DNA of 64,000 bases. It comes from Apus apus. Taxonomy: Eukaryota; Chordata; Aves; Apodiformes; Apodidae. Where the stretch lies: contig NC_067305.1 in NCBI RefSeq assembly GCF_020740795.1, forward strand, positions 186,001-250,000, given 5' to 3'. The notes below the pieces were generated by a model, which was not told where the DNA came from, did not search any database, and saw only the letters and a program-made list of their open reading frames with translations. Shown piece by piece: positions 33,545 through 41,299 of this stretch. The position numbers and the translations under genes are program-made. Each line of letters begins with the position of its first letter. The first letter of the stretch is position 1.

Positions 33545-34168
33545 GTGACAAATGCGTGTCAAATGCGTGACATCCATCTGCCATACTCCATCCGGGCCTA
33601 GGCCCCAAGGGTTCACCCTGACACCGAGACCTGGAGCATGATGGCTGCAGGTAGGACATGCCTTCACGATTCCTCTTGCTCCTTCCATCGTGATGTTGAA
33701 CTGCTTGTGTAGACCTCGAGCATTTTGATGAAACGTCGCATGGGCCTCTCGAGCCTTGGTCAATTCATTAGTGGGCACCATCACTGACACTAACTGATCC
33801 GCCCGTGCATTGCCTTCATGATCAACTGTTGATGGAAGGCCTGGAGGTGGAGGAGAACCAGGAGGGGGTGGAGGAGGAGGAGGTGGTGGAGGAACAGATG
33901 ATCCACTTGCTGGTGGTGGCGGTGGGGGAGGTGGAGGCACCGTGGCACCAGGAAGTACAAATAGTCCTTTTAATCCACTGGACGAACGTCCTAACAATAG
34001 TGCCCCGTGTGTCTGTCCCTTAATCATCACCAGTCCTTTAATTCCAGTAGGAATCTTTTGAGGTTTGTTATCAATGAGAGTCACATCTATTGCGGTTGCC
34101 AAGTCCAAGCCGAGGCTTCTGGATGTTGCAGGCTGTAATTTGTCGGTAGTTTGCAATTGTCGTCGCAA
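33545..34168 (-). pseudogene. dUTPase / polyproline / integrase remnant
   Basis: One open frame that joins pieces of pro and pol, in the -1 frame relative to gag. It starts with dUTPase (SRSLGLDLATAIDVTL, PTGIKGLVMIKG, GALLLGRSSSGLKGLFVLPG), cut before the last conserved motifs. Two proline runs of nine to eleven residues follow (33838-33935). Then comes the tail of RNase H (DHEGNARADQLVS). Integrase has a zinc-binding HHCC module (HATFH...CPTC) and the start of the catalytic core with the first Asp (GVWQMDVTHL). The rest of integrase is missing. This is a deletion product, not a working enzyme. The proline runs are not a normal part of this region. Confidence 0.8.
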
Positions 34169-34182
34169 GATGGAGCTGTTTG

Positions 34183-35688
34183 CTACATGAACTGCTGTTG
34201 GTGTCCGCGCGCCGCAGTTCCTGGCGCTCTGCCTGAAGACCGGTTTTGCGGAAGAGACGCAAGGGCTGCTAAGACTTGGCTCTGGGCTTGCACTAAATTG
34301 TTCCCTAAATCTTTCACTGCTTCTACCAACATTGCTTGCGGTCCGACCGGCACCCTACTCGTCCGATCTAACATTTCCTCTATAGAAGCACCCCCAGGCA
34401 GCGTCACAATAATAGCCCTAGTAGCGGCATCACAGTTCTCCATAATACATTGCCGTAAAAATGCTCCCTTCATCCACTCCTGCGCATCTGAACGATCAAT
34501 TGCATCGGTAACTCTGTCCACAAAACTAGCAAACGACTCTTCCCTGCCCTGTTTAATAGACATATAGGACGGGGTGGGTGGTGCTGTCTTAACCATTGTT
34601 ATAGCTACGCGGGCTAACCGCATTGATTCCCTTAATACTGCTGGACCTAGTTGTACCTGCATATCTACAGTAGCAAGAGGACCTACTCCCATCAAATATT
34701 CCACCGTGACACCATGCAATGGGTCCTGCTGACCGCGGGGGGTGTTAACTACCCTGTCACAAAGTCTATTCCAATGCGCTTGCCACAACATTAATTGCGA
34801 CTGCGTCATAATCATTCTCACAATTGTCTTAACATCTTCTGGGCAAAGAATTCCACTGCCCCAGATATAATTCAACATTTGTCTGGTAGGTTCACTGTGT
34901 AACCCCGATTCATTTACCGTAGCACGTAACTGTGACAACAGCTTCCAATCAAGAGGACTATACTCTCCTCTTGCCCCTTGATCTGTAACTTCAAAGAATA
35001 CCGGAAAGGCACAAGATTCCTGCATAACACTTAACAAGTCATGATCACCCTTCTCAATAGCTGTTCGCGAGATCTCCTGCCAGTTTAAACGCAACACTCC
35101 CGCAGAACTTTTTCTGAGCTTCTCTTCCCGACTACTATCACTTTTCACTACCAGCTCGTTCTTATGAGTTTCTGCAGTCTCTCGTTTCAACTCCTCCTCG
35201 GCATTCTCTGGCAGTCTGCCTTCTCCATTATGTTCTTCTAACTGCGGAGCCGATGGCCCCCCTCCCCCAGAAGCACTATCAATCAAAGGCTTCACTGACA
35301 CCGGGCACCCTGTGGGTGGGGTGGGCACGTAGTCAACCCCTAACTGGAGCTTGCCTGCTTCTTTCTCCGTACCTACTCCTCTCAAGTGACTGGAAGCAAC
35401 TGCTGCTATTTTTTCTACTGCCTGATACTGTTTAAGACAATTTATCACTGCCCGCCACGGCTTCATCAACTTTTTCGCACGCTTATCACCATCTATTACC
35501 TTATTCCATAGCAAATCACCGCACTCTCGCCACGCCTCAACCTGAAACAACGCACCTGGATCCTGAAAACAACCTTGATCTTTCCCAAAAGCTACCAAGC
35601 CCGTTAACTCCTTTTTAAGGTCAATATCCTTTACTGCCCGCTTTTCTAAAAAGCGTAATAATAAATCAAGGGCTACCTCACTTTCCAT
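34183..35688 (-). CDS. Gag of beta-like provirus (501 codons, truncated)
   Basis: Intact reading frame for matrix, a middle region and capsid. The N-terminus (MESEVALDLLLRFLEKRAVK) is a helical matrix with WRECGDLLWNKVIDGDKRA. The middle, about residues 100-190, is acidic and Lys/Glu-rich. Capsid starts near YSPLDWKLLSQLRATVNESG and includes TRQMLNYIWGSG and WQAHWNRLCD. The major homology region is IKQGREESFASFVDRV. After capsid the frame runs through QSQVLAALASLPQNRSSG and stops at QQQFM. No CCHC nucleocapsid zinc knuckle is present, so the C-terminus was lost in a deletion and the protein should not package RNA normally. There is no Gly at position 2. It is the only gene of this provirus with a long intact frame. 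Confidence 0.85.
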   Translation of the reverse strand: MESEVALDLLLRFLEKRAVKDIDLKKELTGLVAFGKDQGCFQDPGALFQVEAWRECGDLLWNKVIDGDKRAKKLMKPWRAVINCLKQYQAVEKIAAVASSHLRGVGTEKEAGKLQLGVDYVPTPPTGCPVSVKPLIDSASGGGGPSAPQLEEHNGEGRLPENAEEELKRETAETHKNELVVKSDSSREEKLRKSSAGVLRLNWQEISRTAIEKGDHDLLSVMQESCAFPVFFEVTDQGARGEYSPLDWKLLSQLRATVNESGLHSEPTRQMLNYIWGSGILCPEDVKTIVRMIMTQSQLMLWQAHWNRLCDRVVNTPRGQQDPLHGVTVEYLMGVGPLATVDMQVQLGPAVLRESMRLARVAITMVKTAPPTPSYMSIKQGREESFASFVDRVTDAIDRSDAQEWMKGAFLRQCIMENCDAATRAIIVTLPGGASIEEMLDRTSRVPVGPQAMLVEAVKDLGNNLVQAQSQVLAALASLPQNRSSGRAPGTAARGHQQQFM

Positions 35689-35944
35689 TTTCGGCCAGTA
35701 TATCTATATATCCCTGACCCTTAATAATTTAGTGCAGCCTTTTACCTTATCTTAGAGCGCTCTCTTCATCAATCGTCGTGAGTAGCCCAATAATCCGGAC
35801 GGCGAACCTCTGCTATCAGGTCAGTTCAAGCGCGGATTAGCCTGTCAAATGCCTGCATTCCGTGGGTGATCTTCCGCTCCCCGGTCACTGCTGCCGGTGC
35901 TTCTCCGGGGCTCCCGCCGACTTCGGTGACAACAAGGAACGGGG

Positions 35945-35962
35945 GTCCCTGTTCGGGTGCCA
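35945..35962 (-). other. Primer binding site, tRNA-Lys like
   Basis: The minus strand reads TGGCACCCGAACAGGGAC, two bases after the 5' LTR. It differs at one position from the tRNA-Lys3 primer site TGGCGCCCGAACAGGGAC. Confidence 0.8.
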
Positions 35963-35964
35963 CT

Positions 35965-36368
35965 TGCCGGCGGCGAGGGAAGCAAGCAGTCCAGAATCAA
36001 TGTGATCGATAAAGCAAGCTCCGATTTATTGAATACACAGTGTTACTTTTATACCCTTTTCCAAACCTACATGTAGTGAATTCATTGGATAGTAACTACT
36101 TGTAGTGATTTCACTGGACGGCAACTACTTGCAGTGATTTTACTGGATAGTAACACACATCTGAGTTCCAGGGTTCTTCCTTGTTTTCTATTATTCTACT
36201 TCTCTACCTTGTCCTTGAGTTAGTTTAAGCTAACAGAGAGATTGTTTATACTTGTGTTAGGCTAAAAAAAGAGATTGCTTGTACAGCTGCTATTTGTGTT
36301 ACACTCTCAAGGCCTCTCGAGGAGATAGCAAGGGCCCATGGCCCTGCTGCTCAAGCCATTCTGCAACA
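35965..36368 (-). repeat. 5' LTR of beta-like provirus (404 bp)
   Basis: Partner of 32758-33192 with the same ends (TGTTGCAG...CCGGCA) and three instead of four copies of the ~29-bp unit. There are few point differences, which suggests a fairly recent insertion. Confidence 0.9.
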
Positions 36369-36374
36369 CATAAT

Positions 36375-37700
36375 GGGGTATGTCATAAGTGGTTACATCA
36401 TACTCAGTGAAATCCTAATGGAAGATGACATAATGAATGACATCATAATGAGTGACGTCATCATGGGCGATGTCATCATGAGTGACATCATAGTTGGTGA
36501 TGTCATATTGGGTGACATCATAGTCAGTGATGTCATGATGGATGACATCCTAATGGCTGACATCACAGTTGGTGATGTCATAATGGATTATATTATAATG
36601 GGTGATGTCCTATTGGGTGACATCCTAGTTTGTTACGTCATAATAGATGACATCATAATGGGTGACATCATAATGGATGACATTATAATGGGTGATGTCC
36701 TAATGGGTGACGTCCTAGTTTGTGATGTCATAACAGATGATGTCATAATGGGTTACATCATAGTTGGTGATGTCATAATGGATGACGTCATAGTTGGTGA
36801 TGTCATAATGGGGGATGTTATAGTTGGTGAAGTCATAATGGGTGACGTCATAGTTGATGATGTCATAACAGGTGATGCCATTACAGATAACATCCTAATG
36901 TATGATATCAATTATTTGACATCATAATGAGGGCATCACAAAAAAGGCATCCTAATGGAAGACATCCTAATGGAAGAAGTCATAATGAGTGACGTCATAA
37001 TGGGTGATATCATATTGGGTGGCATCATAATGTGTAACATCATAATGGATGACATTATAAGGGCTAATGTCATAATGGGTGACATCATAATTGGAGACAT
37101 CAGGATGGATAACCTCAGAATGGAAGATGTAGCGGGTGACATCTGAATTTATGATATCATAATGGGTGTCATTATAATGGTTGACATCATAATGGGTGAT
37201 ATTGTCATGTGTGATGTCATAATGAAGGACAGAATGGGGGATGTCCTCAGTGTTTACATCATACTGGGTGACATCATAATGAAAGTCGGGACAATGGGTG
37301 CCATCATAATAGGTGACATCATAAGAAAAGACATAATACTTGGTGATGTCATAATGGATGACATCATAATGGGTGACGTCACAGTTGGTGATGTCATAAT
37401 AGGTGACATCATAATGTGTCATGTCATATTTGGTGATGGCATGATGGATGATGTCATAATGGGTGATGTCATAATGGATGACATCATAGTTGGTGCTGTC
37501 ATGGTGGATGACATGATAATGGATGATGTCATAATGGGTGATGTCATAGTTGGTGATGTCATAATTGATGACATCGTAATGGGTGACATCATAGTTGGTG
37601 ACATCATAATGGATGATGTCATAATAGGTGACATCATGGTTAGTGATGTCATAATGGGTGATGGCATAGTTGGTGATGTCATAATGGATGTTATAATACA
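36375..37700. repeat. 15-bp minisatellite, right part
   Basis: The same 15-bp array continues after the provirus. It includes several exact TGACGTCA words (the cyclic-AMP response element palindrome), for example near 36457, 36787, 36847 and 36981. It ends in an AT-rich stretch (TAATATATAATATAAAAATG). Confidence 0.95.
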
Positions 37701-39713
37701 TAATAATATATAATATAAAAATGTAATCTATTTATACTGCTAACATCTTGGAAATAAGATCCTTAATCTATCTGTGTTGCATGAAGAAGTCTTCTGCCTG
37801 TCTGAAACCTAAGATTTACTGGTTTGAAGCTGACTTTTTGAATCAGATGAAATAGGGACAAGTTCTCTATTACGTTTATTGCTTCACAGGCTGCTGTTAC
37901 ACCCCCTAATCAACCTCAAGTCAACAACTTGAGGTCCCACAGTCTATTTTGAGTAGTCCTATACAGAAGCAGCACTATGCTGTTGTCACATTCATTGTCA
38001 TTCTCTAAAACTTATTTAAATTCTTAAGTAGCATTCTAAGGTAAGAATTCAATACGATTTTGAAGATGCCAGAATGTTGTGGATTTATACATAACTCTTT
38101 CTTCCTTTTCATTATTCCTTTTCTGTTAGTTCCTTACATTGTTTTTATTTGAAAATCTACTGAGCCTAGAGCTGATGTATATGCAGAATTAGCTGTTACA
38201 GTGCCAAGAGGTCCCCTCTGAAAGAAAATGGTTCAGAGTCCATCACTTTCCTCACTCTGTTGGTTCCTGCCACCATTGCACGTACAACCTGCACTGGAGA
38301 GTGAATTCCACCTGCTTATTCCCCAGAAAGGCTCAAGGGACAGAATGTTTCCTCTCCACTGCTACGACCTTGTATGTATCTCTGAGAGGGCCTGGGGAGC
38401 AACACCAACGATTTTATTTGGATAGAAAAAAGTTTCAAGAGAAAAACCATGTGTTTCAGAACGTGATGAGCCTGCAGAGGTTTTGGCAACAGGGCCTGGC
38501 AGTGTGGCAGCCACTGCCCATGACCAAGTCCTCCTCCCCTGTCACCTGCTGCCACCTGCCAGCACTTGTGCAGCCACAGCTCAGGGCCTTGGTGGTACCA
38601 GCCACCCCTCCTGCTCTGCAGCCAGCAGATCCTGCCCCACATCCTTTGCTTGATGGAACATGATCAGCATTTGCTCTCAGGAGCAAGCACTGAAAAAAGC
38701 CAAAGTCCTATCAGATGAGAATTTACTGTATTGCCAAGTAAAATAGATTGGGATGGTGAAAAGCAAAGAGAAATCTAAACCACCATCGCCACCTTCTTCC
38801 CAGGCTCCACTTCACTCTGTCATTACTCGTTCCTCTGTTTCCTCCCCTGCTGAATGGCACACAGGGCTGGGGAATGGGGCTGGTGGTCAGCCCAGAACAC
38901 TTGGTCTCTGCTGCTCCTTCCTCTTCCTACTCTTCCCTTTCTCCAGCATGCATCTTTCCCACCGGATACAGCCTTTCACAGTGCTCCAGCGTGGGTCCTT
39001 CCAATGGGCTGCACTCCTTCCTCAATCATCTCTCCAGTCCTGACCACCTTTAATCTCTCTCTTCCTTGCTCATCTCCCTCAGATCCCCTGGCAGTGTCCT
39101 TCTCCCTGCTGTGCTGGGCAGAGGAACTGCTGCTGGACAGAGCTGTCTCTCTGCAGCACTGCCCACTTGCCAGCAGCTCCTTCCATCCCAGGAGCCCAGC
39201 TCAGCATGTTAATGAGCCCTCTGGTGGGTTTGGTGCTGAGTCCATGAAGCCCAGACAAGGAGAGGAAGCTGATGAAACCTCTCAACAAGTCCAAGTCTGA
39301 GTCCAACTCCAAAGTTTCTGGCACTGTTAATGGGTCCCACTGAGGGACACGACTGAGGAAGTGTCCCCAGGGTGTGGGTAGAGCAGGAAAGGGGAGGCAG
39401 TGATGGCAGGTGGGGAAAAGGAAGGTGAAGGTGGCTCTGGTGCTGAGGAACCCTGCATGTGTCTCATGACTGCAAAAGGCCAGTCCCTGACCCCCTTCAC
39501 CAAAGGTTCCAGCCCTGACCCCCAGCTCCTGGGAAGAGAGATCGTGTCCCTCCTTCACCCCTCAGGGCTCTCCCTGGTGCACCAGGATGTGGAGTTGTGC
39601 AATTCCAAGGGCAGGACTATGGCTCTCCTGGGCCCTGCCTATAGACAAGGGACCACGGTCAGTCCTGGTCAGCCAGAACTGCTGGTAAATGATGGAAAGT
39701 GGCTTGGTGACCA
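37701..39713. other. Mostly unassigned unique DNA
   Basis: AT-rich to about 38200, then mixed. No gene is supported. Short frames around 38230-38660 and 38750-39050 lack family motifs and splice logic. The 39290-39600 interval resembles 50270-50510 (see that entry). Confidence 0.5.
39290..39600 (+). repeat. Unnamed dispersed repeat, copy 1
   Basis: Shares ordered words with 50270-50510: TTAATGGGTCCCACTGAG, then a GGCAGTGA/GGCAAAGG region, AGCCCTGACCC/AGCCCTGGCCC, ATCGTGTCCCTCC/ATCCTGTCCCTCA and CAGGGCTC. It may be a bird LTR or other interspersed repeat; its ends are not defined. Confidence 0.4.
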
Positions 39714-40531
39714 TTTGTGTTGCTGATGTATTTACAGAAGCATTTCTTGTTATCTTTGACAGGTCCTTTCGATGATCTTGGATCTGATGTTATTCCACTG
39801 GTTCTTCCTTCTCCCAGTCGCTGTCTTTGCCTTCTGCAACTTGAGTGCCCTTGATGTCCCCAGCATTGCAAGGGGCTGTTGTGACGCAAGTGCAGGACCT
39901 GGCACTTGACCTTGTTGAACCTCATATAATTGCCTTTGGCGCATCAATCTGGCCTGTCCAAGTCCCTCTGCAGAGCCTTCCTACATTCAAGCGCTCAACA
40001 CTCCTGCCCATCTTGGTGTCCTCTGCAAACTGCCTGAGGGTGCACTCAATGCCCTCGTCCAGATCATGGATAAAGACACTAAACAGAACTGGCCCCAACA
40101 CTGAGCCCTGGGGACAGCACTGGTGACCAGCCACTAACTGTATTTATCTCCATTCAGCATAACTCTTTGGGCCTGGCCATCAGCCAGTTGTTTTTTTTCC
40201 CAACAAAGAGTACACAGGTCTAGGTCATTAGTAGCCAGATTCTCCAGGAGAAAGCTGTGAGAAACAGTGTTGAAGGTTTTATGAAGGCTTTACATCCTCT
40301 TTGTCAGGATGCAGTACTCCTGAGCTTGGAGGAGGTGATCCTGCAATCTTGACCAACTTTCTTGTATCCCTCTTCCCTCCCAGGGCTTCATTCAATGGTA
40401 CTCTACTAAGAAGGTCCCCAGAGAGGCCCAAGTCTGCTCTCCTGAAGGCCAGGATAGAGAGCTTGCTGTGTACTCTCCTCCTTGTCCTGAGGATCTTGAA
40501 CTCCAGCATCTCATGGGCCCTGCAGCCAAGG
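39714..40531 (-). mobile_element. CR1 fragment, interrupted by provirus copy 2 (part 1)
   Basis: Degenerate CR1 ORF2 on the minus strand. Recognisable pieces are VKDNKKCFCKYIS near 39740, [19 protein letters not shown] near 40060-40110 (reverse-transcriptase palm) and an endonuclease part near 40310-40531. The order is partly scrambled, so more than one CR1 piece may be present. The element continues at 44609 after the provirus. The target duplication CCAAGG (40526-40531) lies in CR1 endonuclease sequence; the intact CR1 at 9348 has the same GCAGCCAAGG. Confidence 0.7.
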
Positions 40532-40584
40532 TGTTGCCTTTCGTGAAAGGCGTGACGACCTGGTTCAAGAACGGCACGGCGGCC
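40532..40584 (-). repeat. Inverted U5 end at the left provirus terminus
   Basis: The 53 bp from TGTTGCCTTTCGTGAAAGGC to GGCACGGCGGCC are the exact reverse complement of the last 53 bp of the 3' LTR. The junction with the forward LTR repeats the word GGCGGCC, which both partners contain. It lies inside the target duplication, so it was part of the DNA that integrated. Confidence 0.9.
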
Positions 40585-40836
40585 GGCGGCCGGAAGATTT
40601 CGCGCTGTACAGAAAGATAAGGCCCCTCTCCTAATAGCCAATAGCACTTAGTTCACGATGTAAGCAGACGGAAGTGACACCACAGACCTAACTCATATAA
40701 ACACCGCGGTAAACACTAATAAACGCCATTTGCTGTCCACCACATTGGTGTCTGCGTGCTGATGGACCGAGCGGCCTGGGAGTGGCCGCCGTGCCGTTCT
40801 TGAACCAGGTCGTCACGCCTTTCACGAAAGGCAACA
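40585..40836 (+). repeat. 5' LTR of provirus copy 2, first ~18 bp missing
   Basis: It starts inside the LTR at GGCGGCCGGAAGATTTCGCG and ends CACGAAAGGCAACA. It contains TATAAAC near 40697 and AATAAA at 40718-40723. The polyadenylation signal is only about 15-20 bases after the TATA box, so it lies at or upstream of the likely transcript start, as in other short LTRs. Confidence 0.88.
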
Positions 40837-40838
40837 AG

Positions 40839-40856
40839 TGGTGCCGAAACCCGGGA
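40839..40856 (+). other. Primer binding site, tRNA-Phe type
   Basis: TGGTGCCGAAACCCGGGA, two bases after the LTR and identical to the site in copy 1 at 25877-25894. Confidence 0.8.
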
Positions 40857-40951
40857 ACACGCCTGGAATCGGGAAATTCACCTGGAGTCAGGAAAGCGGC
40901 GGCCGGAGCGGCAGGACCGTCCCGGCGGGGAGGAGCGGACCGACAAGGAGG

Positions 40952-41299
40952 ATGGAAGCCCTTGTTAAGGTCGTATTGCAATTACATAAGCAGTGGGGGA
41001 TAGATTGTAAGGCTAAAGATTTTACTCTCGCCGTTGCGAGGCTTTTGGAAATCGGGGTCATTGACCAGCCGGTAGATATTCTCCACCCTGAGGTGTGGGA
41101 CAAATGCACTAAAGCGTTGGCTAAGGAGACGATGCTCTCGGGTCGTGGGAAGCACCTTAAGTCGTGGGGGAAAGTCGTGCAGGCGTTGCAGAAGGCTATA
41201 CAGGAGCAGGAGACCTGGAGGGCGGCAAAGAACTGTTTGCTGGCCACCCCGAAGTTGGGAGTCGGGGCAGCCACACAGACTTTGCACCCCCCTGAGTGA
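40952..41299 (+). CDS. Gag matrix frame, provirus copy 2
   Basis: 115 codons from MEALVKVVLQLHKQWGID to a TGA right after a C6 run. The start is the first Met after the primer site that begins matrix-like sequence; upstream codons in the same frame translate leader DNA. The region is helical with no Gly at position 2. It overlaps the beginning of the 41145-44150 frame, which lies one base forward. The PPPY segment that normally follows matrix in a gamma-type Gag is in that second frame. The same frame relation holds in copy 1, so it was inherited from the parent element. Either the parent already had an indel in the C run or the run is a frameshift site. Confidence 0.7.
   Translation: MEALVKVVLQLHKQWGIDCKAKDFTLAVARLLEIGVIDQPVDILHPEVWDKCTKALAKETMLSGRGKHLKSWGKVVQALQKAIQEQETWRAAKNCLLATPKLGVGAATQTLHPPE

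Larger units (their letters stand above)
32758..36368 (-). mobile_element. Deleted class II (beta-like) provirus
   Basis: A provirus in minus orientation with a 6-bp target duplication CATAAT (32752-32757 and 36369-36374), inserted inside the 15-bp minisatellite. The 5' LTR is 35965-36368 and the 3' LTR 32758-33192. A tRNA-Lys-like primer site follows the 5' LTR. The internal order is gag (open, lacking nucleocapsid), a dUTPase piece, a polyproline stretch, the end of RNase H, the start of integrase, then the end of env transmembrane. At least three internal deletions are needed. Protease, reverse transcriptase and most of env are gone, so it cannot move by itself. Confidence 0.92.

Noticed and set aside
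36373-36927. Open frame of 184 codons with Met-Gly-Asp-Val-Ile repeats
   Set aside because: Translation of the 15-bp minisatellite; the unit is a multiple of three, so frames stay open on both strands without coding function.
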